Source of the DNA: G965205255 sp965205255
GTDB taxonomy: Bacteria; Pseudomonadota; Gammaproteobacteria; Pseudomonadales; Endozoicomonadaceae
Direction of reading: 5' to 3'
Length of the DNA: 64,000 nt
NCBI GenBank assembly: GCA_965205255.1
Contig: OZ242051.1
Coordinates: 682,001-746,000 of the forward strand
Shown piece by piece: positions 46,096-56,189 of this stretch; the stretch's first letter is position 1; each line of letters opens with the position of its first letter. A program made the position numbers and the translations under genes. The notes below the pieces were generated by a model. It saw only the letters and a list, made by a program, of their open reading frames with translations. It had not been told where the DNA came from and made no database searches.

Positions 46096-47256
46096 TTGTT
46101 TAGAATATTTTTATTTATTATTACTTTTTTATTTTCATTCGCTTTGATTGTGGGCGCTAAAGATCGCAAGACAATATCTTTAGCTGAGTGTCTGAATGGT
46201 TTAAACCAAGCCTACTGGCAGGGTAAAAGTACAGTTGATGATGACATTTACGATCAACTCTGCAACCTACACTATGACCGTGGTGGTAGCAAACTATTTG
46301 CTTTTGACCCCACTTATGTCAAATATCCCAGACACAAACATCATGGATTTATGGGGAGTTTGCATAAAGCGAAAAGCACAGAGGATGTCGAGAAATTCAT
46401 CAAAATTAATAACTGTAAAACGCAAACTTGTCTGTTACAGCCAAAAATAGATGGTATTGCAGTAGAGCTAGTTTATACCAAAGGGGAATTAACTGCTGCA
46501 ACGACTAGAGGTGATGGTTGGCAAGGGCGGAATGTTCTGAATAAGATTAAGCAATCCGGGAATATTCCACACCAGCTACCATACATTAATATACAACTGC
46601 CAGACACCATAGTACTGCATGGAGAGCTGTTCCTCCGGTTGGATTATACAGGTCAGCACCTGAAGGATCATCGACGCGCAAGATATAAAGTTGCAGGGCT
46701 GATGCAGCAAAAACATGACGACAAGGCATGGCTTAAACGGTTAGATTTTTTCGTTTGGAGTTGGGTTAATAGTATGAACTCTGAGGTTATGCAAGATATA
46801 AACCAGTTATCTTTACTAGGATTTAAGCTGGCTCAGTCTAATACTCACCAGATAAAAGATTTGAACGTTGTAAAAGAACTCAAAAGTATGTATGAGAGGT
46901 CTAATCCATCGGCTAAATTTTTAATGGATGGAGTTGTTATCAAAAGGGACAACAATATAAACATACTGCAAAAAACCAGTAAAACTTTGCCAGATCATGT
47001 GCTTGCATGGAAGTTTCCACCACAACATGCCGTGGTAAAAATACAGTCTGTTCAGTGGAGTACAGGGAAGACCGGCAGGCAAACAGCAATTCTTATCTTT
47101 AAGCCAGTAGTATTACATGGCATAAAGGTGTCAAAAATTTCTGGTGGAGGTTCTCAAAATATGAAGCGTCTGGGTGTAAAACCAGGTGACATTGTCAGTA
47201 TTGCTCTAAAAGGTCAGGCCATACCTGTGCTTGACCGTGTATTAGTTCGATTTTGA
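46096..47256 (+). CDS. ligB: LigB-like NAD-dependent DNA ligase, C-terminally short
   Basis: A 386-residue protein resembling E. coli LigB (560 residues). It starts at TTG 46096, because the ATG codons just upstream are closed by a stop. A hydrophobic N-terminus (MFRIFLFIITFLFSFALIVG) mirrors the signal-like start of LigB. The adenylation site LLQPKIDGIAVELVY carries the KxDG lysine (residue about 116). TRGDGWQG, LHGELFLR, MDGVVIKRD and LAWKFPP are further nucleotidyltransferase motifs, and the OB-fold ends in KPGDIVSIALKGQAIPVLD. The protein then stops, so the helix-hairpin-helix domain of LigB is missing. No continuation is seen in other frames downstream. Whether it is a functional short ligase or a truncated one is open. 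Confidence 0.82.
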   Translation: MFRIFLFIITFLFSFALIVGAKDRKTISLAECLNGLNQAYWQGKSTVDDDIYDQLCNLHYDRGGSKLFAFDPTYVKYPRHKHHGFMGSLHKAKSTEDVEKFIKINNCKTQTCLLQPKIDGIAVELVYTKGELTAATTRGDGWQGRNVLNKIKQSGNIPHQLPYINIQLPDTIVLHGELFLRLDYTGQHLKDHRRARYKVAGLMQQKHDDKAWLKRLDFFVWSWVNSMNSEVMQDINQLSLLGFKLAQSNTHQIKDLNVVKELKSMYERSNPSAKFLMDGVVIKRDNNINILQKTSKTLPDHVLAWKFPPQHAVVKIQSVQWSTGKTGRQTAILIFKPVVLHGIKVSKISGGGSQNMKRLGVKPGDIVSIALKGQAIPVLDRVLVRF

Positions 47257-47407
47257 TTTTTCATCAGACTCTATCTGTATTTTGAAAATAGATTTTTCAT
47301 AAATTCATTGGTATTTCTTATATGAAATGGATTTTCATTGATGATACTTGCATAATGGCTCATCAGCATAGTTCTGGTATAGCAACCTGAAGTGCAGAAG
47401 TAGAAGC

Positions 47408-47431
47408 AAAGAAAAGAAAAGAAAAGAAAAG
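47408..47431. repeat. GAAAA short tandem repeat
   Basis: About five copies of the five-base unit AAAAG lie 100-120 bases upstream of ybeD. Length variation by slippage is possible; no functional evidence. Confidence 0.6.
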
Positions 47432-47529
47432 TCATACTGTAACGAAGGAATGGTCAATTGATAATTTCGTGATAAAATAAAAGTCCTTATTTGAAGCAGA
47501 GACTTGAAACTAAACAAGCCGAATGTTGT

Positions 47530-47802
47530 ATGAAGAAAACATCACAATTACCCAAGATTGAGTTTCCTTATGCCGGTTATCCGATAAAAATACTAGGTGC
47601 ATATACGCCGGACTTTAAAAAGTTTGTGCTCGAAGTGGTTAAAACCCATGACCCTGATCATAATGGTGAAGCGGTGGTTAAGATCAGTCGGAATGGTAAT
47701 TTCCAGTCAATAACGGTAAAAATCCTTGTGCTCAGCCAAGCGCAGTTAGAAGCGCTCTTTAACGATTTAAAGGCTAGCGGACGCATCAAGATGGTGCTGT
47801 AG
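47530..47802 (+). CDS. ybeD: YbeD/DUF493 family protein
   Basis: A 90-residue small alpha/beta protein of the DUF493 family (E. coli YbeD, 87 residues), function unknown and structurally similar to ACT/regulatory domains. The start is the ATG at 47530 (MKKTSQLPKIEFPYAGYPIK); a longer frame from a TTG at 47491 adds residues not found in the family. The conserved core IEFPYAGYPIKILGA, VVKTHDPDH and ILVLSQAQLEALFNDLKA is present. lipB begins 7 bases after its stop, giving the classical ybeD-lipB-lipA order. Confidence 0.92.
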   Translation: MKKTSQLPKIEFPYAGYPIKILGAYTPDFKKFVLEVVKTHDPDHNGEAVVKISRNGNFQSITVKILVLSQAQLEALFNDLKASGRIKMVL

Positions 47803-47809
47803 GTGATTG

Positions 47810-48493
47810 ATGATTGAGACAATAGGTGACTTTGAGTTGATTTCTGACAGAACACAAGTAATGCAAAGTACCCGAAATTCTGAGCTGATTTTTAAATGGT
47901 TTAAAAAACTTCAGCCGTATAATCCTACATGGCAAGCTATGCAGGATTATACAGATAGCCGAACGAGTGAAAGCCCGGATCAGGTATGGCTGTTACAACA
48001 CACGCCTGTATTCACTCAAGGAAAAACAGGTAAGGCCGAACACGTGTTGAATCCTGGAGGTATTCCTGTAGTGCAGACAGATCGTGGTGGTCAGGTTACG
48101 TACCACGGCCCTGGTCAGCTGATCGCTTATTTGCTGATTGACTTGCGCCGAAAGGGGTTTACAGTGCGGGACATTGTAAGCAAAATTGAACAGGCTGTTA
48201 TAAATGTTTTATCATCTTACGGAGTGGATGCTGCTGCCAAACCGGATGCGCCGGGTGTTTATACGGGAAATAAAAAAATTGCTTCATTAGGCTTGAGGGT
48301 TAGGCGTGGTTGTACATTTCATGGGTTGGCGTTTAATGTTGATATGGATATTTCACCTTTTTTGAGGATTAATCCTTGTGGCTACCAAGGGCTTGAAATG
48401 GTTCAGTTAAAGGATTTTTGTCCGAATGTTGACTTCAAAGAAGTTGCCAGAGGCCTTGAAATCGAACTAAGTAAACAATTGCTTTCAGTTTGA
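47810..48493 (+). CDS. lipB: Octanoyl-[acyl-carrier-protein] transferase
   Basis: Transfers the octanoyl group from ACP to lipoyl domains of 2-oxoacid dehydrogenases and GcvH, the first step of lipoate biosynthesis. The 227-residue protein has the family signature WLLQHTPVFTQGKTGKAEHV, TDRGGQVTYHGPGQL (residues about 74-90) and the catalytic pair: Lys in KKIASLGLRV and Cys in LRINPCGYQGLEM (about 184). The N-terminus is about 20 residues longer than in E. coli. The ATG at 47810 follows AGGTG and overlaps nothing; a TTG just before is an alternative. Its product is used by lipA, 47 bases downstream. Confidence 0.95.
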   Translation: MIETIGDFELISDRTQVMQSTRNSELIFKWFKKLQPYNPTWQAMQDYTDSRTSESPDQVWLLQHTPVFTQGKTGKAEHVLNPGGIPVVQTDRGGQVTYHGPGQLIAYLLIDLRRKGFTVRDIVSKIEQAVINVLSSYGVDAAAKPDAPGVYTGNKKIASLGLRVRRGCTFHGLAFNVDMDISPFLRINPCGYQGLEMVQLKDFCPNVDFKEVARGLEIELSKQLLSV

Positions 48494-48540
48494 GTAGTTG
48501 TTGGTATTATTGTTAGAAAATTAATTAATTGTGGAAGTAA

Positions 48541-49536
48541 ATGATGAAAAATGAGGGTATAGCGGCTACGAAGAAAAAAAGATTGCCTCGTGTTGTGCGT
48601 GGAGTAAAGCTTCGTGGTTCAGATAAAATGGAGCGAATACCCATTAAAATTCTTCCAACAGAGAAGCATGAAATGCTACGTAAGCCTGAATGGCTGAGGA
48701 TTCGTCTTTCTTCATCTCCTGAAGTTGATCGTATTAAAAAACTACTTCGTCAAAATAATTTACATTCAGTGTGTGAAGAGGCTTCATGCCCGAATCTTAA
48801 CGAATGTTTTAGTGGTGGAACAGCAACCTTTATGATTATGGGGGATATTTGTACCCGTCGTTGTGCATTCTGCGATGTGGCGCATGGTCGTCCTAATGCT
48901 TTGGACCCAGAAGAACCGAAAAATATGGCAAAGGCAATCGGTGAGTTAGGGCTTCGATATGTGGTTATCACTTCGGTTGACCGAGATGATCTTCGTGATG
49001 GTGGTGCGGCTCATTTTGCTGAATGTATTGCAGAGCTTCGTTTGTCAGCACCTGATCTTAAAATCGAAATACTGACACCAGATTTTCGTGGTCGAATGGA
49101 TGTTGCGCTTGAGACCCTAACACAAACACCACCCGATGTATTCAACCATAATGTTGAGACAGTGCCAGACCTTTATCGGGCTATTCGTCCAGGCTCAGAT
49201 TATAAATGGTCTTTGGATTTATTAAAGCGATACAAAGCTATGAACCCTGATGTGACAACAAAGTCAGGCCTGATGCTTGGTTTGGGTGAAACTAATGAAC
49301 AAATTATTGATGTGATGCAGAACATGCGTTCTTATAACATTGAGATGATCACATTAGGGCAATACCTACAACCTTCCCGATTTCATGCACCGGTTAAGCG
49401 TTTTGTTCATCCTGATGAGTTTGCCATGCTTGCAGACAAGGCAAAATCTTTTGGATTTAAACACGTAGCCAGTGGAGCGCTTGTTCGCTCCTCTTATCAT
49501 GCAGATCAGCAGGTTAAAAGTGATATGGTTATTTAA
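48541..49536 (+). CDS. lipA: Lipoyl synthase
   Basis: Radical-SAM enzyme that inserts two sulfur atoms into protein-bound octanoate to form lipoate. The 331 residues include all cysteine motifs: the auxiliary cluster in SVCEEASCPNLNECFSGG (CX4CX5C), the radical-SAM cluster CTRRCAFCDV (CX3CX2C), and the C-terminal RSSY motif (VRSSYHADQ) whose Ser ligates the auxiliary cluster. An ATG pair begins the gene with GGA 5 bases upstream. It is the last gene of ybeD-lipB-lipA; a decayed IS6-like element begins 150 bases after its stop. Confidence 0.97.
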   Translation: MMKNEGIAATKKKRLPRVVRGVKLRGSDKMERIPIKILPTEKHEMLRKPEWLRIRLSSSPEVDRIKKLLRQNNLHSVCEEASCPNLNECFSGGTATFMIMGDICTRRCAFCDVAHGRPNALDPEEPKNMAKAIGELGLRYVVITSVDRDDLRDGGAAHFAECIAELRLSAPDLKIEILTPDFRGRMDVALETLTQTPPDVFNHNVETVPDLYRAIRPGSDYKWSLDLLKRYKAMNPDVTTKSGLMLGLGETNEQIIDVMQNMRSYNIEMITLGQYLQPSRFHAPVKRFVHPDEFAMLADKAKSFGFKHVASGALVRSSYHADQQVKSDMVI

Positions 49537-50597
49537 ATGTCTTTTTATCTGATTTAAATATCTCATATCTATTTGGACTTATACGGTAGCAACATCACCT
49601 GAACCATTATTGGTTATTTTGGCATCATCGACTTATCTGAAGTTTTGTTGTCATAGTTAGTTCACCAAATAATAAAAGGACTTGCGATGGTCACTCAGTC
49701 ACCCAGAGGTTACCGTTTTCCGGTTGGTATCATCGATTATTGTGTCTTCTGCTATCACAGGTTTAGCCTTAGCTACATGGATATTGAGGAAATGATGGCT
49801 AAACGGGGCGTTAGGGTGAGCTATGAGAGCATACGAAAATGGTGTCTGAAGTTCAGTCGTAAGTATCCCTCCATTTTAACAAAACAAGAACATAAGCGCA
49901 GTGACAAATGGCACTTGGATGAGATGAATATTCGCATTAATGGCACAAAGTATACCCTTTTCGGTGCCGTCGACATTAAAGGATATGAGCTGGATATATT
50001 TATCCTGCATCGCTGAAATAAAAAGGCTTCCACTCGTTTTCTTAAAAGGCTTGTGGGGTCAAATCCTACACACAGCGTTATCGTTACAAACACGCTACAC
50101 AGTTATAATCAGCCCATCAAAACCCCACTGCTATAAAGACGGATCACCGACGACACAAAGGGCTTAATAATCGGGTAAAGAATACACATCAGCCTACTAG
50201 GAGACGAAAGAAGTCGCTGATTAAGATGAAGAGAGTCTCCACCATCCGGCAAATGCTGATGTTTTCGGGTATTATGCGTAACTTTTTCTCGGTGGATGCA
50301 GGTCAATATACGCATCCCTCAGCACAAAAAAGAGAAGACCATATGCCATGCTTTTGCTATCTGGGAGCAAGCTTCAAAGCAAGTGCTTTGCGTCTGAAAA
50401 AAGCAGGATACGACCTTTTGCTGTATAGAGAGGATAAGTGACGGTGCCCTCTTTAGATATACACTACATAAAATTTCTAAATTTTGAGAGTGAGAGCACA
50501 TCGATCACAACTTGCAGCCGCCAAAATAAGCAGCTGCACTTAACTCCAACGCGTCGACAAAGGCTGAGGCATCCACACTGGAACAGACCCAGCCCCT
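49537..50597. other. Gap with IS6-like remnant between lipA and Rhs3
   Basis: Apart from the transposase remnant at 49687-50448 there is no gene. The last 150 bases before the Rhs3 stop contain protein-like but unassigned sequence on the plus strand (STKAEASTLEQTQPLYLAEA), possibly a trace of a former Rhs tip or another gene. Confidence 0.45.
49687..50448 (+). pseudogene. IS6-family transposase remnant
   Basis: The ATG at 49687 opens a typical IS6-family N-terminus (YRFPVGIIDYCVFCYHRFSL, VSYESIRKWCLKFSRKY, WHLDEMNIRINGTKYTLFGA with the first catalytic Asp). A TGA at about 50015 replaces the Arg of the NKKA block, after which the same frame continues (NKKASTRFLKRLVG, HSVIVTNTLHSYNQP) to a second stop. 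A frameshift leads to KTDHRRHKGLNNRVKNTHQP and the distal part. It is therefore inactive. Its distal 300 bases are nearly identical to 56632-56940 on the other side of Rhs3. Confidence 0.8.
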
Positions 50598-53500
50598 CTA
50601 TCTCGCTGAAGCCAAATTGATTCGATTTAACCTAAGGATCGTACCACCATTAAAAAAAAATTGTTTAATAACTATTGACATCTCTATTACAGAACGAGCA
50701 TCCTTCACGCGACTTTTCTCTGCAGCCTCAATAGACTCAATATTATTTGTAGGTTTCAAATGTTCAGGGTTGCGAATTTGATCCAAAACTGCAACCGCAT
50801 TTTTGGGCAAAAGAGAGTGTCTAATCTTATATAACTCATTTAAATTATTTCCTATCTTAGCTTTCATTTTTCTCAAAGAACTAAGTTTTTCATGCATTAG
50901 GGGTGAAGTAGCTTTATATTTGGCTTCCAGAGCATCAACTTCTTGATCGAGTATCATATTGTTTTCTATCAAACGGATTGTAGAACTTATCATATTCTCA
51001 GTATCTGCAGTTTCTGTAGCTTCTCCAACTTCTGTAGTTTCTGCAAATGCAGTCAATGCTGCAGTTTGTGGAGTTTCTCCAAATGCTCTAAATACTGAAA
51101 ATTCTGCAGTTTTTACAGTATTTGAAGCATTTACAACCATCGATTTTATCGTGCCTCTGTAAAAACCTCCAGCTCCCCCCGCAACACCTAGACCAATCGT
51201 CACATAACTTAAGATATCAATGGTTTGACCATTACCTTTTGTGGCATAATCCATAACCGTCGCCGCAATGGCTGTACCTGTTGCAGTAGTGGCCAGTACT
51301 GCTGTCGTAACCGCGCCCACCTTACTTAGTGTACTGGCTGTGGAAGCAATACTATCAGCAGCAGAACCTATCGACTCAACATCACCGCCGATAGCTGTTG
51401 CAATTCCCACAATGACTGAGCTGATACTCAATCCCAGAGCTGCCTTCTTATGCCCCTGTTTAGCTTCTATACGAGAAGCAATATCAAGTGAAGCTGATGT
51501 AACCGTACCAATACCAAGTGCGACCAGCCCAGGATTCTCTGTGATGGTTCCCAAAACAATCATGGCTACACCGGCAACCTCACCTACAATATCCAAGGCC
51601 CATCCCAGCCAGGACGGGATATGTCCGGACGGATCTCCATACATCACCGGATTATTCTTCGCAAAGATATAGCCGTTAAACCCGCCTTTTCCGAACGGTG
51701 AGGCACTGTCCATGCTCATAAAACGTCGCATCACCGGATTATAGGCACGGTGATATCCCTGCCCTAAAAACTGGTAACCGCTGGCCGGATCTTTTAACTT
51801 ACCATCAAAGCCCCAGAGGTTCTGCTGTACCAGTGGTGTGACTTTTCCTGACTCCGTTTTGGGCGCACTGCTTGCACGTCCTTCGATCCCGTATGGCGTA
51901 TACAGGCGTGAACCCCCTAAGCTTACTTTACCCGCCGAATCAACCATTGCCTCACTCAACACACTGCCGCTTTGGTCGGTGATCGTATAATGGGTGGTGC
52001 CATCTGGGGTAATCTCACCAATACGTCCGGCTCCATACAATACGGTCGTAGTCTTACCCCCCTGCTCCAGCACACTGAGCCCTGCAGCACCATATTCAAA
52101 ATATAACGGCGCCTGACCCGGAGCACTCTCTTTCACCTGAACATGAGCACCGTTATACAGATAACGGACGGTGCCTTGTTTAGTTTTGACACTGGCCATC
52201 TGATCAAAAGGGGTATAAGTAATAAACTGGTTGTGTTCGTTAGTGGTAATATTCCCGTCGTTATCATAGCGCAAAGTGGCACTTTGTCCGTAGGCAGAAT
52301 TACTGTTCGTATAATTGCGCAACCGTATGGGATCAGTACTGTCAAAGTGATAGATGGTAGTGTTGGTCTGTGGACCTTTCGCACTCAGCACATCCGTGGC
52401 TACTGTTTTAATGTTGTTCCATTCATCAAACGTATAATGCTGATCCTTAATGGTATTGCCTATATTATCCTTCGGACACAGTGAGCCGTTGCAGGTATAG
52501 TTCAGCAGATTGTTGATACTGTCATATTGATACTGCTCTGTAGTACTTGTTCCACCTGAAGAACGCACTCTTGAGGTCAGATCACCGTCCTGCAAATAAT
52601 GGAACTGATAGTCCGCCACCTGGTTCAGATGATTATTCTGCATTACCCCGGTCTGATACGCCGATAACTGCCCCAGAGTATTGTAGGTATAGGCGGTTTT
52701 CACCGGCCCTTTCACCAACTGAATAAGCCGACCGGCAAGATTATAGGTAAAGATTTCTAAAGTCTTACCCTGACGATCCACAAGGCTCAACCGTCCCAGA
52801 TCATCATAATGATACAACGCCTGTTGCTGTCCATGACGGGTGACACTGACCGGGCGACCGGCCTGCGTATACTGGTAATCTTCCGTAAAAGCAGGCAGGG
52901 TATCGCCGGCTATGGCACCGGTGGTATGGGTAGATAACTGCAATAATCGGCCGTTATCCGCATACTGGTAATCCGTTATTCCGGTTTTATCCTGACGGCT
53001 GACCAATGCATTAGTAACCATATCATAAGACAAAGTAACTATGTCCTTCGGATGATCAACCACCGATTGCGTCACCACCTTGCCCCTGTCATTATACGTA
53101 TAATGCATATGCGCACCATTGGGTGTTATATAATCTGTGAGCTCACCCACTTTGTTATACGTATAGTGCCAACTATGCCCCAAAACATCCGTGCTTTCTA
53201 TCAGCCGGTTAAAGACATCATATTCACGTTGCCCCAGTGTGACATCCTTGCCAGAGGTGGCATTACCGACACTAATCAGATTATTGTTACTGTCATAGTG
53301 ATAGGTTTGCACGGCCCCATTGGGTAGTGTTTTGCTGATCGCTCTGCCTTTTGCATCATAGGAAAAATACGTCACATGACCATCAGTGTCTATTGCTACT
53401 AACACCTGATGCGCTGCATTATAGGTGGCATAACCGGCGTTATACCAAACTTTTGCCGTAATAGCCTGACGCAACCATCCTTGCAACCAGACAGTGTCAA

Positions 53501-56189
53501 AGGGTTTCCCGGCAGCAATATCGCTGGAAAGATGCGCCTGAAGCTCACTTTTCAGGTCACCGGTATAAAGTGGTTGCCCCTTATCATTGGTGATGGCCGG
53601 ATCCAGACTGAACAGATAAGTGGCTACTTTGTCCCCTCGGGCATCGGTCTGGCTGACGGATAAATGCCGTGCTTGGCAGGCGTGTGCAACACCATTGACC
53701 GTACACAGACTCGCACCATTTACTGTGGCATCCGCTGGTACCAGCGCATAGCCAAAACTGCGCCGTGTCAGTGCATCCACCCCAACAACACCGGCCTGAC
53801 CTCTGAAATTGGACTTGCCAATGAAACGCCCTAAGGCGTCATAATGGTAAGAGGTTGTAAAACGTTGTAGTTTACCCACTTCATTGGTGTCATACGCTGT
53901 CGCCTGAGCAATCTTTCCATCGGCATTATAGGTTTGTGATGACACTGTATCCCAGCTACCCAGTACCGCCTTACCCTGACTGTTCACCTGTTCAGCCTGT
54001 GTCGTTAATACCCGTCCTGCACCATCATACGTCTTTTGAACCTGATAACCATTAGACATGGTTACCGTCATACTGTTACCACCGATACCGGACTGATAGG
54101 TATGACTTTCAACCAGCTGATGACTGGTGCCGTAATCAGCCACTACTTTGATGACCCGTCCCAGGGCATCATATGCATAGGCGGTTTTATTACCCCGCGC
54201 ATCCACACTCATCAGCGTCTGCCCTGTTACCGTGCTGGTGTAGGTCTTAACCACAGGCGTTGTAATACCACCTGTTACCGCCGTTATCTGTGCACTTTTA
54301 ATGTTGACCGGAAATTGTTTACCCCACAATGTAAGCTGCTGATTATCGCTATAGGTAATCGACTTACTAAGCGAATCAGCCGTGCTCGCTACATTAGTCA
54401 GCACCATTGCACTTGGCATACCGTAATCGGGTTGCGTTTTCAGGTGATGAAAAGTGAATGACTCGGTTAGTCCTGCTGTCCATACGCCGGGGGTTTTCTG
54501 ATACAGCATGGTGATGCTGGTGGGCAGAGTCATCCCCACCGGCATTGATTTATCTTTTGAAGGCAATGTCTGCCAGCTGATCTTCGTTTGAGTTGGTAGT
54601 ACTGCCGGGGTGCCCAGTAACCTCGCCGGTGTCGTCGTCTGCGTGGTGAGATTGTTCACAAACCCATTGGCATCGGCCGGCGCATACTGATTTGTGATGA
54701 TGGTGCCATCTTCTTTTGTGCTTTTTAAAACGTTGCCCTGATTATCATACTCATAGCTACTGCTGTGCTCTACCGGCGCCAGAGTCTGTCCACCCAACCT
54801 CTGCGTATCGACGGAGGTAGCCCCGTAAGCCTTAGTGGTAATCTTTGTAGCCAAAGAATAGTTGGCTGGCAGTGAGCTTATCGTACTGTTCAGCCAGTTA
54901 GGATACTGGTAATCCACCTCACTGATCAACTTATGTGAACCCGGTGAATAAAGCTTCTGCTTCAAAACCAGATGATACTTATTGTACGTGGTGATAGCAC
55001 TTGCCCCGCCATTATTCGTTACCTGGGTCTGGTAGATATAGTTATCTCGGCGCATGTACAGATTATCCACATCATGCCGGTACGCAATGCCTGCCGCATA
55101 ACCTAAAAAATTATGCCCATTACCCAGACCGTAAGCATAGTTTGTCCTGCTCACCGGCTGATTAAATCCTGGCGTAATGTAATGGGACTTGACTACATAG
55201 ATCTGCGCCACCGGACCACCGGTAGGCACCGGTATGGTACTGTACTGAAAATTTTCACTGGAACCAGAGGAATAACTGATATGCTTAATCAGTTCAGCAA
55301 AACCTGGGATCGGTGAATACTGAAAAGCTACACGGGTCTTACCATCAGCAAACAGAAAATTTTGCAAATGTGCATTGCTGATTGCCACCTGCACCGTCTT
55401 CATACTGCCGTCAGCCTTCAGGCTATGCACCTGTATGCCGTTGCCGGTATAGTCAATCTGCAGTAACGTTTTACCACTATCATCGGTAATCGATTCGAGA
55501 TGGGCGGCGGTGCGGGTGCCGGTATAGTGGAAATACAAGCTGTTACCCCTGGTATTCTCAAACCGTACCATATTCCCGTACCTGTTAAAGAACTCTTCAC
55601 TGCCGTCTTTGTGGGTCGCAATCAGCAGATATTTACCGAAATGGTCACCCCGCAAATGCAGCGTGTCTAATTTATGATACTTAATCGATGGTGTATTTCC
55701 CGACCACGTAAGCTTATAACTGCCTCCTGATAAAAAGCTTAAGATTTGTGTCGTTTTATTATAATGAGACAAAGAGGCACCCCAGCCGAAACCATACCCG
55801 CTGTTCCCCCGATTACTGCTGCTGTAATGCAAACTGTAAGTATAATCAGGACCAAACCCTGAATTGCCGTGAACTGTACCCAGAGAGGCATTAAAGCTGT
55901 ACTCTCCTGTTCTTCCATCAACACTCCCGCCATACATAGAAGAAAAATTAAATGCATTACTGGTGATCGTACTCTGCCCAGCCGCTGTGTGGCCAGTAGT
56001 AAAAACTTTATTATTGTTTGAATCTGATGAAGGTAAGTGCCTGGAATTCACCTCTTTACGGTGCTGAGATGAGCCATGAAGTCCATGTGCAATCTGATGA
56101 ATTTGATCGGCCATCACATACTGCGAGGACAGCAGCATGGATATTAAAGTAAATATTGCTAATATCGATCTAATTATTTTTTTAAACAT
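50598..56189 (-). CDS. Giant secreted Rhs protein 3
   Basis: A 1863-residue intact paralogue of Rhs2. The ATG at 56189 has AAGG 10 bases upstream. The signal peptide is MFKKIIRSILAIFTLISMLL with MADQIHQIAHGLHGS after it. YD repeats form the shell, and the core ends with GYQFLGQGYHRAYNPVMRRF and DPSGHIPSW. A hydrophobic linker follows, then a tip of about 190 residues (50598-51170) that is unlike that of Rhs2. It is helical and coiled-coil-like (QEVDALEAKYKATSPLMHEK, LSSLRKMKAKIGNNLNELYK), has no Hint domain and no known toxin motif. The last residues may come from neighbouring sequence, as an IS6-like remnant lies beside the stop. No immunity gene is seen. Identity to Rhs2 over about 5 kb suggests recent duplication or gene conversion. 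Confidence 0.9.
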   Translation of the reverse strand: MFKKIIRSILAIFTLISMLLSSQYVMADQIHQIAHGLHGSSQHRKEVNSRHLPSSDSNNNKVFTTGHTAAGQSTITSNAFNFSSMYGGSVDGRTGEYSFNASLGTVHGNSGFGPDYTYSLHYSSSNRGNSGYGFGWGASLSHYNKTTQILSFLSGGSYKLTWSGNTPSIKYHKLDTLHLRGDHFGKYLLIATHKDGSEEFFNRYGNMVRFENTRGNSLYFHYTGTRTAAHLESITDDSGKTLLQIDYTGNGIQVHSLKADGSMKTVQVAISNAHLQNFLFADGKTRVAFQYSPIPGFAELIKHISYSSGSSENFQYSTIPVPTGGPVAQIYVVKSHYITPGFNQPVSRTNYAYGLGNGHNFLGYAAGIAYRHDVDNLYMRRDNYIYQTQVTNNGGASAITTYNKYHLVLKQKLYSPGSHKLISEVDYQYPNWLNSTISSLPANYSLATKITTKAYGATSVDTQRLGGQTLAPVEHSSSYEYDNQGNVLKSTKEDGTIITNQYAPADANGFVNNLTTQTTTPARLLGTPAVLPTQTKISWQTLPSKDKSMPVGMTLPTSITMLYQKTPGVWTAGLTESFTFHHLKTQPDYGMPSAMVLTNVASTADSLSKSITYSDNQQLTLWGKQFPVNIKSAQITAVTGGITTPVVKTYTSTVTGQTLMSVDARGNKTAYAYDALGRVIKVVADYGTSHQLVESHTYQSGIGGNSMTVTMSNGYQVQKTYDGAGRVLTTQAEQVNSQGKAVLGSWDTVSSQTYNADGKIAQATAYDTNEVGKLQRFTTSYHYDALGRFIGKSNFRGQAGVVGVDALTRRSFGYALVPADATVNGASLCTVNGVAHACQARHLSVSQTDARGDKVATYLFSLDPAITNDKGQPLYTGDLKSELQAHLSSDIAAGKPFDTVWLQGWLRQAITAKVWYNAGYATYNAAHQVLVAIDTDGHVTYFSYDAKGRAISKTLPNGAVQTYHYDSNNNLISVGNATSGKDVTLGQREYDVFNRLIESTDVLGHSWHYTYNKVGELTDYITPNGAHMHYTYNDRGKVVTQSVVDHPKDIVTLSYDMVTNALVSRQDKTGITDYQYADNGRLLQLSTHTTGAIAGDTLPAFTEDYQYTQAGRPVSVTRHGQQQALYHYDDLGRLSLVDRQGKTLEIFTYNLAGRLIQLVKGPVKTAYTYNTLGQLSAYQTGVMQNNHLNQVADYQFHYLQDGDLTSRVRSSGGTSTTEQYQYDSINNLLNYTCNGSLCPKDNIGNTIKDQHYTFDEWNNIKTVATDVLSAKGPQTNTTIYHFDSTDPIRLRNYTNSNSAYGQSATLRYDNDGNITTNEHNQFITYTPFDQMASVKTKQGTVRYLYNGAHVQVKESAPGQAPLYFEYGAAGLSVLEQGGKTTTVLYGAGRIGEITPDGTTHYTITDQSGSVLSEAMVDSAGKVSLGGSRLYTPYGIEGRASSAPKTESGKVTPLVQQNLWGFDGKLKDPASGYQFLGQGYHRAYNPVMRRFMSMDSASPFGKGGFNGYIFAKNNPVMYGDPSGHIPSWLGWALDIVGEVAGVAMIVLGTITENPGLVALGIGTVTSASLDIASRIEAKQGHKKAALGLSISSVIVGIATAIGGDVESIGSAADSIASTASTLSKVGAVTTAVLATTATGTAIAATVMDYATKGNGQTIDILSYVTIGLGVAGGAGGFYRGTIKSMVVNASNTVKTAEFSVFRAFGETPQTAALTAFAETTEVGEATETADTENMISSTIRLIENNMILDQEVDALEAKYKATSPLMHEKLSSLRKMKAKIGNNLNELYKIRHSLLPKNAVAVLDQIRNPEHLKPTNNIESIEAAEKSRVKDARSVIEMSIVIKQFFFNGGTILRLNRINLASAR

